In this document: piece after piece, positions 14,115-47,390 of the stretch
Numbering within the stretch: the stretch's first letter is position 1
How the letters are laid out: each line of letters opens with the position of its first letter
Source: Aptenodytes patagonicus
Taxonomy: Eukaryota; Chordata; Aves; Sphenisciformes; Spheniscidae
DNA length: 64,000 nucleotides
Reading direction: 5' to 3'
NCBI RefSeq assembly: GCF_965638725.1
Contig: NC_134949.1
Span: 126,416,294 to 126,480,293 of the forward strand
Translations under genes and position numbers: made by a program
The notes under the pieces: generated by a model
What the model was told of the DNA's origin: nothing
The model's input: the letters and a program-made list of their open reading frames with translations, nothing else
Databases searched by the model: none

Positions 14115-15365
14115 TAAAGGCTAAGTTATGTGTGGTTTTATTCTCTAAGTTTATTCTGTAAATAACACCTCCAATTCATTCAACCTCCTTACCTTCCATA
14201 TAAAAGCTAAAGGGAATGTAAAACTGAGGACAGCCTTACATGTCAACAGTTTGGGCTTCAACATCATTAAACACATTACAGTTGTGTGCTGCTGCTGGTC
14301 AATGGGTTTTCAGTTGTTTTAACAACTACAAAATAGAGACAGATATGGAACACAGTCTTTTATTAACAACAGATCACATTTGAACTTTGAAAAGAGTGAA
14401 ATTAAAAGGTGTATTAAAACATACCCACTCTAAGCAATCTATTTTCTTCAGTAGAAAAAAGCATACAACAGGTAGAAATACTATATACACAGTATATTAG
14501 TCTAGTCATCAGCCCCTCCAAACATTGTTTCGCAAATTGGTATAATGCTGTTAGAATATACCATCCAGTTACAGTCCAGTATGAATTTTAGCTTTTGACT
14601 TTTTCATTTAAGACAAACCACTAAGCACCTAGTTCAGCTTACTGATCTTGGAATACCTACAAGGTGGTACTGTATATATGAAGATACCAGAGTTAACCTT
14701 TTACTTCTGCTTATGTATTTTTGGGATCCTGCCTTGTTAGTAAGTCTGCCTCATCAATTTTGAGTACATGGAAATCTGTAATCAATGTCTCCATTAAACA
14801 GAGTACCTTCTGACACCGAAACAATCATTAACTATATCTTAAATAGCCCTTTCCTCATCTCTTGCATTAATTTCAAGTAGATTTGTGTTGTTTATTTTAC
14901 ACTGGAGGCTTTCAGCCCAAAATATAGATCACTGTGATAAACCAGAAATCTACACCATCCTTTTTTTTTTTTTTGAGGAAAATAAAAAAGCAGAATGTTA
15001 GTTCTTAAATTAGTTTGCCACATAAAAAAAAAAAAAAGCAGGGGGGAAATCCACAAGTTGCATCCTCCTCTCACAACATCCTTGGGAGGGGAATGTCAAT
15101 ATACAGACAGGGCAGGCACACGCAGCATGACTGATACAGACCATGGCATGGCAGACTCCAGCTCTTAGCCTTACATCTGGCCTTCGTCCATGTGTGCTCT
15201 CACTCGCACACTCAAACACAAGTAGCTTCTGCTGGTTGCGCCTCAGTCCATCAGCTGACACCGCTGATAAGCGGGTCACTGCACCACTGGAGAAGGCCCT
15301 CATGAGTCAAGCTCCAGCAGCCTTCTCGCACCAGGTAGAAAGGTAGCAAGTTCTGTACCTTTTGC
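14115..15365 (-). other. RIPK4: RIPK4 3' untranslated region (inferred extent)
   Basis: This is the sequence immediately 3' of the RIPK4 stop codon on the minus strand. It is A+T-rich and carries no long frame in the RIPK4 direction. AATAAA hexamers on the minus strand are seen at 14,890-14,895, 14,357-14,362, 14,150-14,155 and 14,137-14,142. The last pair would place cleavage at roughly 14.11-14.13 kb, giving a 3' UTR of about 1.25 kb. The end point is inferred; transcript data would fix it. Confidence 0.55.
14137..14155 (-). terminator. Pair of AATAAA polyadenylation signals for RIPK4
   Basis: Two canonical AATAAA hexamers on the minus strand (14,150-14,155 and 14,137-14,142) lie about 1.2 kb past the RIPK4 stop codon. 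They are the most distal signals before the sequence becomes featureless. Their use is inferred, since earlier AATAAA hexamers exist at 14,357 and 14,890. Confidence 0.5.
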
Positions 15366-37704
<22,339 letters not shown>

Positions 37705-37750
37705 GCTTGCCCCTCGGCCGCCGCCCGTCCGGCACCGCGCTGCGACGACA

Positions 37751-37770
37751 GCGCCGCCGCCGCCGCCCGC
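37751..37770. repeat. GCC trinucleotide repeat upstream of RIPK4 ATG
   Basis: About six GCC/CCG units (GGC on the RIPK4 sense strand) lie 47-66 bp upstream of the RIPK4 start codon, likely in the 5' UTR. Confidence 0.75.
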
Positions 37771-37775
37771 CCAGG

Positions 37776-37782
37776 TGAGTCA
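37776..37782. promoter_or_regulatory. AP-1 consensus heptamer (TGAGTCA)
   Basis: A perfect TGAGTCA (TGACTCA on the other strand) about 72 bp upstream of the RIPK4 start codon. AP-1 drives many keratinocyte genes, so the site fits the gene's biology, but occupancy is not shown by sequence. Confidence 0.45.
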
Positions 37783-37819
37783 GGTGTGCCGGGGGGGAGG
37801 AGGGGGGGGGACGGGGTGG

Positions 37820-37830
37820 CGTCACTTCCT
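37820..37830. promoter_or_regulatory. CRE-half/ETS-type site (CGTCACTTCCT)
   Basis: CGTCACTTCCT contains a CRE half site overlapping an ETS core (AGGAAGTG on the minus strand), about 120 bp upstream of the RIPK4 ATG. This combination is common in CpG-island promoters. Predicted only. Confidence 0.35.
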
Positions 37831-38230
37831 GGGCCGGGCCCGTGTCCCCGTGTCCCCCCGTCCCGTCCCCCCCCCGCCGCCGCGGGGAGCTGAGTGCTAC
37901 GAGCGCCGTCAGGGGGTGGTTGCGGCCCGGTCCCGCCGCCGGCACCCGGGTCCCGCTCTCAGCCGTAGCGCCCTCCTTGGCCCCTCGGAGGCGGCCAGGA
38001 CGTCCCCAGGGTCCGGGACAACGCTTGGGGCCCGGCCCTTGCTTCTCCCGACACTTATAAAGGGCAGTCCCCCCACCCCCGGGCGGGCTCTTCAGCGGCC
38101 CCTCTTCTCTCCCGGGTGCCCTGCAAGCTGCCGCCCGCCCGGGCAGCTCCCGCCTCGCAGCGGCCCCGAAGCCCGGCAGCTCCTCGGGCAAAAGCGACGG
38201 GGCAGGAGGGGAGCGCCGCACACGCTGGCG

Positions 38231-41200
38231 CGCTGCGATAATTAAGCCGTTAAATAAAGGGGGAGGGAAGCACCAGCAACCGCGCTCCTTCCTTTTCTTC
38301 TGCGCAGGGCCCGCTCTGGGAGCCCCAGCGGGCTGCCCCCCTCCGGCAAAGGAGGACAAACCCTGCGTCTGGGCAGCCTGCTCGGGTCTGCGAGACTCGG
38401 GCCAGCCTGCGCCGGGTGGCGGAGGCTGGTGTCTGTTCAGGCACGCTCCGAAGCGAAGTTTTTTAGGCTCTGGGAAACTGTACTGCCAAGAACCGATGCG
38501 TCTCTGCTTTTCAGTTGCCCCTGGGAGTAGGAGCTTTGATGATCCCAGCGGCAGATGTCGGTGCCTGAATCCTTTTGTGGATCTAATTGCAGGTACCACA
38601 GGACTACAGACCAATGGCCTTACTCTGTCACTGAGTCGCTGCAGTTGGAAGGAAGGAGTCTGCAACCTTCGGCGTGTAACGCGACGGTAAAGGGGCTATT
38701 CCCATCTGCATCACGACCTTCACGCCTATCGCGTGTCTAAAGGTTAATAAAGCTCGTGTTTGTTTGTTACACTGAGTATCAGACTCAAGCTGATTGTTCT
38801 GGGCAGTTAGCGTATGATCATTTAATCTGGCGGGTTAGGCAACAGATAGAGGACAATGTGGTTTAAAGCTAGGACAATAGCAGTCTTGTCTTTGCAAAGC
38901 TCCATTTAAAAAGTATCTACAGAGGCGTTTAATTACTTTCAAAAGATATGGGACATCAAGTCTTGTTCTCAGGGCTTTATTCCACATGGACTTGTTCCTG
39001 CTTAATTTAGTCTGGATTAAACTAAACAATGGCTTAACTCTGAATGAGAACATCTGCGTATAAATAAACCAGGAATAAGAAATAGCTGTGTGTAGAGACA
39101 AGCCCTTAGGTCACCGGTGTGACCCAACAATACACCTCTCTCTGACCTCCTCCTGGCTGTTATCCTAACTTGTTCCTTGCTTTGATTTGGGACTTCAGCT
39201 GTGGCTGGGTCAGCCTGGAGAGACTGCCATGTTCTCAAGGAGCTCTGCTTAAGCTGAAGCAATTTGGAGAACCAGGGCCTTGGACACTATGTCTTCTGGA
39301 GGTGTGCGCGACTTTGTTCCAAATTGCACACCAGATATTTTATTCCACCAATGATGCGTTGTCATTCAAACTCCTGTTTCATTGGGAAGATGGTGAAAGC
39401 TGTAAAACTACGTGAGTTGGACGAAACCCAACTTGCCCTGAGTTGGCAGCTGAGTTTAAGCAAAAAGTAGGTTGTATACCTTCTACCTGCACTGTGATTT
39501 GAGAATTAATTCAACAAACACCATCAATGAAGGAGTGAGACCTCATGATAGAAGATGGAAAGAGCTCATCTAAGAGAATTTCAATTACTTAAGTGCTTTC
39601 AAAAGGGCTAGGCCTAAATAAAATTCACATTTAAGGTGCTGAGAGAACTGGCTGCCCAGGCTCCGAGCTTTTAGTTGGTGAAGTGGAGAAAGGCTGGAAA
39701 AGGGCACCAGAAGAGTTTGTCTTCAAAAGGCAGAAAAAGAAGGTGGCAGGGGAATTCCAGAGCAGTCAGGTCCCCGACTAAAAGTAAATGAATAACGAAA
39801 AAAAATGCTGATCGCTAGCCAGGCTGACAAACAACAGTCAATACTAGGTTTATTGAGAACAATCATGTGAAACCAACCTACTGTATCTTTTTGTGGCAAG
39901 GTAAGCAGTCTTGTATAAATCCTTCTCTCCCATGCACATACAGTAGCAGGGGCATCACAAAGAAACTCTCTTCTTACTCTGTTTCCTTGTCTTGCGGTAT
40001 TTCTCAGTCCTTTCAGAGAACAGGGTTTAATTCAGCGCTTTAGCCTTTTCTTCTTGGAATGAAATCCTTCTAAAGGGTTGCTCGGCGCGTATGAAGTCAA
40101 CCAACCTGAAGCTTCGACAGGTCGTAGGGCACCTTTGTCCTGTATGTTAGAGCTAAAACATTTTGCTTCTATGATGTTCTGTGAACAGATAGCAGATGGC
40201 AACTACGTAGTAGCTTTGAAGCTGATGCAAGTGGCAAATTAGTGCTCTTTTGTAACTTTCCAAACGATAAAACAAAAATCCATCTATTTGCCCGCTCTGC
40301 AAACAATTAAGCTATGCTTAGGTTTTTATACACAAACGGTGCAATGCTGCAGTTGGCTTAAGCTGATCTAAAATGACACTGTCTCTGACGGAGGCTGCCG
40401 TCCGCTCTTCTATGTCGGTGCGAGTATTCACACGGTCGTACTCGCATTCACGTGGTTGAACAGTGACTGAATCAGCTCAATGATCTCACTTTAAAAAACT
40501 CCCTTGGTTAGTTTTCAGAGAGATCAGAAAGCTGGCCTGACTTACCTGATGCTCGTTAATGTCAACAGAAAGGGAGGCAAGTAGGCTGGAAGGAAACTAC
40601 CTCCGAAGGTGGTGATGAAAGGGGCATAGTTACACATCGTAGCAGATGCTGGAGTTCCTTGCTGATCTCATTTAAAGCATACCCTCGCAAAAAACTGAGA
40701 AGTGTGGTGTGGAGGTGGAAATGAGCGGTAGGAAGAGGGTGGGAATTCGTAAACCAACTTTTCCACTGAAGAAAATAATAATAATAATAAAAATACAGTG
40801 TAGGTAATCCTGCTGAAGTCAACTACACACTCCGGCTGGACTGCTCCCAGTGCCCAGAGTCAGGCACGTGTATGAATTTTTGCTAGTTCAGAGCTTAAGT
40901 TAACGACAGCTCTGCCTGCTCAGCACCCCAAGAGTCAGTTCCTTTATAAATCGATTTGAACGTACAGAAGTAAGCCATGAATTAAAAGGCAGGCTGGGGA
41001 CCATGCTTGGGCCTTCATCAGCGTGCTTTTAGTGCTCGTGACTGTAATAGCTGAACAAATCCGAACACAAGTTAATAAAAGTCTTGTGGCTTCCTTGGAA
41101 AGCCGAGAACTCTTCTTCAGAGGCAGAAAACTGAGACGCATCCTAATTTGCTGGAGATCACGTAAGCGCCTCGCGGTAGAGACAGTAACAGAACATAGCC

Positions 41201-44200
41201 TGTATTTGACATGATCTAGTAAGAAAACTACTGTTTCGGGGCTTTAGGTAGGCTTTGCAGATTGCTTTTAACACGTCTTACTTCATGGCATTATATGCCA
41301 AAAAGCAGATCAGGGCAACCACTCCTCTCCCAGATGCTACACTTTAAAGCTCGTGCAAAAGAACAGAGCTGTTTAATGATCCAGCTTTGAGAATTTTTTT
41401 CCAAAAGACAAACACTGTGCTTTTTCACAACCGCTTTCTTAGAAACTACTTAACGATTTTTGCTAACATTCTTCCTCTGTAAGGATAATGAAAACCCCTG
41501 CTTTCAGGAACTTAATTCAGAAGCATTAAACAGCCCCAATTTTACATATATCTCATTATCAGCTCTGTTTATGATAGTAGAGAGCCAGTACAAAGTGAAA
41601 AAATACAATTAAAAAACAAAAGGTTAATCACATTCGTGTAAGCAGTGAACGACTGTTGTTTCTGCGGTATTAAGGAAAAGAATGCCTTGTTCTAAATTTT
41701 CGTTCTCAAACCTCTGAAAACAAAAAGGGTGTTCTGCATGAGTTCCTCAAGCTCCGTCTTGCTCTGCTTCCTGGCAGACACCATCATTTTTTAGGTACAT
41801 TTTTTCCTGCTGTTAGCTGTGCTGCGGGGCACCGTCTCGGAGGTCATTGTCAAAGGGTTTCTTTGTCAGCCTGGCAAGCCGTCTCCTCCTGCCTCCACAA
41901 AGCCAAGGGCTAGTCGGGTCCCACCGAAATCCACAAAGGTCCCGTGCCAGAGCCGCAGTTAGGCATTATGCTGGTTTGACAGACTCGAGTGGACCTGCAC
42001 CAGTTTACCTTATCTGATGATCTGTCTCCATGAGAACAAGTCCCTAATGACTCACCTCATACCTGGTGTGCACGGGAAGAAGTTGTTTTTCAGGCTGGGT
42101 CCCACAAATCCCAGCAAATAATATCTTGTTTCTCGCAGAGCTTCTTTCTTCTAGGAGGCGCTGAATAAAGTGTGCGTTCAACGAAGGCGTTTGCTTGACA
42201 CATGCCCCATGTCACGCAGTGTCGTGGGACAAGGTGGCAGGGTGAGTCAGAGCGCTCAGACCGCAGGCACCCTCTGTAGGCTCTCCTGGGGGACGGCGCT
42301 CGGCAGCCCTTGCTGGGGAGAAAGCAGCTTCAGAATCACGTTGACAATTAAGCAGAAACAGAACCCTAGTTTTCAAAACCGAATAGATTTACATACAGTT
42401 ATCTTAGCACAAATAACTAGCATGAAAAATTTATAATTTGGTATCAAAATCAGGAAAAAAGCCTCTTTCACCCAAGTGCTTTCATTCAGATGGATACTTT
42501 ATTTCGCTTTGTACGTGCAAACCAGCATCTTGGAGTGCTAATATAACACTTAAATCTTAACACAAAATTTGAAAAAACTCTGAAAAAGAAAACTTTGAAG
42601 TCCATTGTCGCTAACTACTATTGCCTAGTAAATACACAGGTGTTAACAAAGCCTCTATATACAAACTCATATATGAATGTAAATTCTAAACTAGATTACT
42701 GACAAGAAAACGGATGTAACTTTTTAGCTTTGCAAAGCCCTTGTGTGAATGCAAACACTGTGAATAATAATAAAGTGGCACGGGTACCTAAAGCAATAGT
42801 AGAATAAAACTCCAGAATGTCATTAAGCAGCATAACTGAGGGAAACTACTTTAAAATACGAGTTTCAAAAATAGGGCTCCATTAATAAATTATCACCCCA
42901 TTGTGTCTGCCCCCACAGTTGATTTTGTCTGCCAAAATGTATTTAACAGGCTCACACGACGTTGTGGCAATTTAGAACTCGCAGGTCATACCCTTGCCCT
43001 GCAAGTATGGTTCCACAGCTCAAGTACAAATCTATAATGCCGTGTTTACACCTGTCATGTGAAGCCCTGAATGGGCTTAATTTGTGTAAATTAACCTTGG
43101 TACCTGCAATGCAGCTGGCACTGAAGGCAGCAGCCTCCCAATCTGGCAGGCGTGGGGATCTGCCCAAAGGAGTAAATTGTTGGATATTGGATTAGAGGCT
43201 TCTGGTAAGCTATTGTAAAAGATCTGGAAAAGACTCCTCTGTATTCTGGTCGACTAATACTTTCCATTATAAAGGACTCCGTCTTTGGGAAGCATTCGCA
43301 CCTCTCTTGTTTGTTGCAGGCCTTTGATATTTTAGCAGGGGAAATCCCAGAGGCTACAGTGGTACCTATTCATTGCCGAGAGAAACCCGAGTCAGTTTTA
43401 CCCGTATTGTAAAGTATTAAAAATGCTGGGTCTCCGATTCATGCACAAAGGCAGATTAAAATCAGGCTGCCACCCACATCTGTCTGGCCTGCCCCCACTG
43501 CACAGATGGCTCAACTGCTCTTGAAACATCAGCCGAATTGCCACAAATTACAGCCCGGCATATTTAATGATACTAAAACCTGAGCACAAAGATCTTGGCT
43601 GCCTGCAAAGCAGGAACTTTCAAGGCAGTAACAAGGTGAACAACTATGGAAGATTTTTACAGCCGTCACTTTTAATCTGCTTGTATTTGTGACAGGGGTC
43701 TTAAATTCCTTTTCTCTCTCTGGCCAAGATTGCTAAACGTCGTAGACAACCTGGTCTAGGGTTGTTAGGCTGAAGCAGCAGCGGGCACTGCTGTCTGAGC
43801 CCAGGTGCACAGCCAGAGGCATTACTTGGGGCTCCCTCCAGCAAGCCCCGCTCCCATTCATAAGGCAGCTGTAACAAAATGGCACAGGCCCTTCAGTTGG
43901 CTCCCTCTCCCCACGCTCTTTGTGACAGCAAATGTAGGAAGCAGAACAGTTCATGTAAGAGCGTAACAGATCCTGCGCTGACACCAGCTGCTCACCCGCT
44001 CCTACCGGCCTCCGTGAGGGCCCTGGGCAGAGCACCGCGCTCTTCCAGCTGTGGGGATGAGGGGGAATGAGTCCTTCCTTCCCCTAGCCCCGCACACAGG
44101 CCTAGCATGGCCTCATAGTCCTCCCACGCAAGAGCGGTCGGCAGTTAGATGATGAGGGGCCAGTTCAGGGGAGAGAGTTTCAACTAGTTTTTCCTTCACA

Positions 44201-44223
44201 TTCATTGGTGTTGCTTCATCAAC
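38231..44223. other. Intergenic spacer between RIPK4 and the HINFP-like pseudogene
   Basis: About 6 kb of single-copy-looking DNA with no supported gene. Open frames are short and lack domains. A short (AAT)n run on the + strand lies near 40,777-40,792. The 3' end and polyadenylation site of the HINFP-like locus could lie below 44,224 but were not recognised. Confidence 0.6.
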
Positions 44224-44542
44224 TTAAGCAGAAGTACAACAGTTTTCAAACAGCAGTACAGCAGTTTGAAGTTCAGAATACACAGGCTCTGGCATGGAAG
44301 CCTCTGTTTCTATCAGAACATTTTCTCCAGTAGCTTGCGACCATGGCTGAAGCTGTGCGAGAAGTACTTCTGCTGTTGAAGTGTCTCTTTTGCAAGAGTC
44401 CCCTCCTTCTCTTCCAAAACTATTTTGACTTGGTGAAGACTTATTTGTTACCATCTTGTTAGCAAGAGCCTGACCTAAACCCATGACAGCATTATATACT
44501 GCTAAATTCAAACTCATGTGACCCTCATCATCTTCTTTATAT
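44224..44542 (-). pseudogene. HINFP-like exon I (C-terminal tail and stop)
   Basis: Acceptor ATTCCCTTAG|ATATAAAG completes RYKEDDEGHMSLNLAVYNAV, matching HINFP [20 protein letters not shown]. About 85 poorly conserved residues follow, ending ENCCTSA and TAA at 44,226-44,224. No lesion is seen in this exon. Confidence 0.87.
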
Positions 44543-45181
44543 CTAAGGGAATAAAACTGAAAATACAAGTTACAAACATAGCATTTACAGCAGAAAATAA
44601 GAATGACATCTAATCAGATTGCCAAAATTAAGAATGTTGGCAATTAAAAGATTAATTAGATTGCTATTTACTAGGTGGCACTCAAACAAAAGACACTCTA
44701 TGTGAAGGAACACCTGCAAGAGGGTTCCAATAAGCAGTTTTTATCAAGAATACATCATGTAACAGAAAATAAGGGATACCTATTCATAATTATATTTTAT
44801 TTGCTGGATTTTCTTGTCCCAGAATGGAGAGTATGGCTTGTTTATACTACAGAAGCTGTTGCTGTATTTATGTACTCTCTTTGGTGAATACAACTTGCAG
44901 GCTCAAAAGATTTCTTTCAACAATCTAGGTTACAAGATTTTCACAGTGGTAAAAGCTGTAAAAGCAAAAAGACCTTTTTTTTCCTTGGTTTAACCATCTT
45001 TACACTGGGTTTTCCATCATGGTAGTGAAACCTAAGTAGTAAATTGTTTCACACTCGGAATGTTTAAAACTGAACCAAACTTAAGACAGTATTTAATTAA
45101 ATATCTGGGTCTCTTAAACAAAACGTTTTAAAAAAAAAAAAAAAAGACTATGATCTGAACAAGAATCCCCTAGTAACATAC

Positions 45182-45297
45182 CTGAAACAAGAATGACTGC
45201 TGAGTTTATGAGCTTTTCGAAGATGTAGGGTCAACGCGTAACTCCAGGAGAAGCATTTCTGACAGATGTGGCATTTGTATTTCAGAATGCCAGTACT
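45182..45297 (-). pseudogene. HINFP-like exon H (last zinc finger)
   Basis: Reads STGILKYKCHICQKCFSWSY, ALTLHLRKAHKLSSHSCF, matching HINFP [25 protein letters not shown]. All ligands are intact and the frame is open. Acceptor TTTCCAAG|AGTACT, donor TTTCAG|GTATGT. Confidence 0.87.
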
Positions 45298-46100
45298 CTT
45301 GGAAAGAAAGACTGTTAGAGTCACTGAAGGCTTGCACGTATACATGACAAAAAATAATCCTTTGTTGAAAAGGGGGAAACTACACTAACTAGCAGAAAAC
45401 CTTAAAATGTTTAAAATTTGTGGGTTTTAGAACTTGTCTGATTAAGGAACCCCAGTGAACATGGAAATTCTCTGCATTGGCCATCAGCACTGCAGACACC
45501 TCCAATAGCAGTGTGACACATAGCTTCCACTAAAATATGTTCATTTTACAACACAGCAGTGATCCTAACTCAGAAAGTGGAAGAAACAGGCAACAAGTGT
45601 GCATAAACTGTAGCGGCCAAAACTGTATTTTAATGCCGTGGCCAGACTCGCCCGATCAGAAGTGATGTAAGCTTTACACACTTTATAGTTTCTCTATTTT
45701 CAGGTAACATATTAGTTCTAAGGATGGAGTACCAACATGAGGAGAAAGGTGACATTGGATTTTAATCCCTGAAATATTTTGCTGCCGAGATTAGGATTGG
45801 CATGTTGGGGTTTTTTTTGGTTTTTTTTTTAAAAAAGCAGGGGGGGGAGGTTGGCCAGAGTTCAAGACTGTCAGTATGCAACTGCATGCACCTAACGTAA
45901 GCACACAAAATCTATAGGTAAGGGTGAGTCAGGTGTTTGCATAATACTTGCAAGAGTCCTAGAAATGTGTGCAAGTAAATACTTGATTTTACGCAAGAAA
46001 GAAACATTTTGTTAATTCACAAGAGACTAAATGCACGTAAATTTGAAACTTTAATCTCATTTATAGCAATATATTTTATTCTGCTATTTAATATACTCAC

Positions 46101-46239
46101 CACATGAGCTCTCTCGTAATGCTGTCTCAAAGTTCATAAAGTCCATGAAGTAAAACCACATCCTTCAACATCACAGCTGTAGGCATCTGAATCATTGTGT
46201 GTTTCAACATGTTTATGCAGATCATACGCGTTCTTAAAA
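46101..46239 (-). pseudogene. HINFP-like exon G (fingers 8 and 9), in-frame TGA
   Basis: Reads FKNAYDLHKHVETHNDSDAY, SCDVEGCGFTSWTL, then TGA (46,136-46,134), then TLRQHYERAHV. This matches HINFP LIDLQKHLDTH and YRCDFENCTFSARSL(C)SIKSHYRKVH; the stop sits at the Cys codon. Zinc ligands are kept. Acceptor TTTTCAG|TTTTAAG, donor ATGTG|GTGAGT. Confidence 0.86.
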
Positions 46240-46290
46240 CTGAAAACAAGGTAAAACAAATAACAGCATAATAGTATAGAGGAGTAGTCT

Positions 46291-46412
46291 TGTGGTTAAT
46301 GTTTAGGACTGGGAGGTAGTAATTTTTGGCTCTGACAATGACAAGTGAAAGCGGAATATGTGTAAATCGCTTCTCTACCTCAGTTTTTCCACCTGTGAAA
46401 AGGGGATAGTAC
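46291..46412 (+). mobile_element. MIR-like SINE remnant
   Basis: The order GTGGTTAATGTTTAGGACTGG, GGCTCTGACAATGACAAG, AATCGCTTCTCTACCTCAG and TTTTTCCACCTGTGAAAAGG follows the core and 3' part of MIR-type CORE-SINEs (CTCAGTTTCCTCATCTGTAAAATGGG). Ancient and divergent; family assignment by eye. Confidence 0.6.
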
Positions 46413-46776
46413 AGACGTCTCTTTGATGTGCTCTGGATTTCATTTTCCATTCCTTCTTTCTTCCCACACATCCACACCATGCCCAAATCTAGGTAATTTC
46501 TCCACAACCGTGTTGCAGGGCATCACCCTCTCTTTCTGTTCACATGGAGAAAATTCTTGTCCATTATCCATCAGTCACTTCATCCTCTCTGGTCTAGAAA
46601 GTCAGATTATTTCCTTCTGTCCACCCACAGTGTGAACACAAAAGTACTTAAATATTTATCCACTTTATCCCACTTCCAGCATACAAAGGCTAGACCTCTC
46701 ATCTTCTCTGGCAAAGTTAAGCATAATTTGCCAATGTTTATATATGTAACTTGGTCTATCACATCAGAATGCCACC

Positions 46777-46798
46777 TTTTTTTTTTTTTTTTTTTTTT
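46777..46798. repeat. Poly-T run (22 T)
   Basis: Homopolymer inside an intron of the HINFP-like pseudogene. Confidence 0.85.
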
Positions 46799-47269
46799 AA
46801 TGTCACTGCTGTGTGGCATCATGTCATGAAAGCAGAAAAGAAACCACCACAGAAAGATGAGAGTACAAGACAGCAGAAGGCGTAGTAAGCCTGTGGCAGA
46901 AAAATCACTCAAAGGAGAAGACTGTGACTCTCCCAGCAAACAGCCAGTAATCGTTTAGAATGGCAAAACCCACTGTTCAAGGCACTACTGCTACACATCT
47001 CAACCTGTCGTGATGACCGTTCTGTAGTACACAGTCTTGCCAAGACAATTCACCTTCTAACACATCAGTCCTACTTGCACCAGAAGTTCATGAACTACAA
47101 TGTCTCAGCAGCTGGAGGCAGATGAACAGCAGATTAATCTTATTAGATTTCTTCATTGAACAGTTGATTATTTTTGTGGTTGAAAACTTTCCTTTCTTAA
47201 CTCCTATGTAAAACACTAACTTGGTTCTACAGTTCTGCTCACGTAGCTTCGAGCCTCAAATTTTCTTAC

Positions 47270-47390
47270 CCGCTGTCACAGAGGTGACAATGGAAAGGAC
47301 GTTCATCACAGTGTCAGAATCTAATGTGTGCTTTCAGTGAGCAGACACTCGTGCATACCGTATCACAAAGGGCACATGTAACATGATTAA
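47270..47390 (-). pseudogene. HINFP-like exon F (finger 7, start of 8), in-frame TGA
   Basis: Reads VNHVTCALCDTVCTSVCSLK, AHIRF, then TGA (47,316-47,314), then HCDERPFHCHLCDS. HINFP has HMRFRHSEDRPFKCDCC here, so the stop replaces the Arg between F and H, consistent with CGA to TGA decay of a CpG. Acceptor CTTTTCTAG|TTAATC, donor AGCGG|GTAAGA. Confidence 0.86.

Larger units (their letters stand above)
46240..47269 (-). other. Intron of HINFP-like pseudogene (F-G), with MIR-like SINE
   Basis: About 1.0-kb intron carrying a MIR-like SINE remnant and a 22-T homopolymer, both listed separately. Confidence 0.75.

Noticed and set aside
38521-38600. GTGCCTGAATCCTTTTGTGGATC, resembling a word seen in ancient amniote repeats
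   Set aside because: Too short and diverged to assign to any family by eye.
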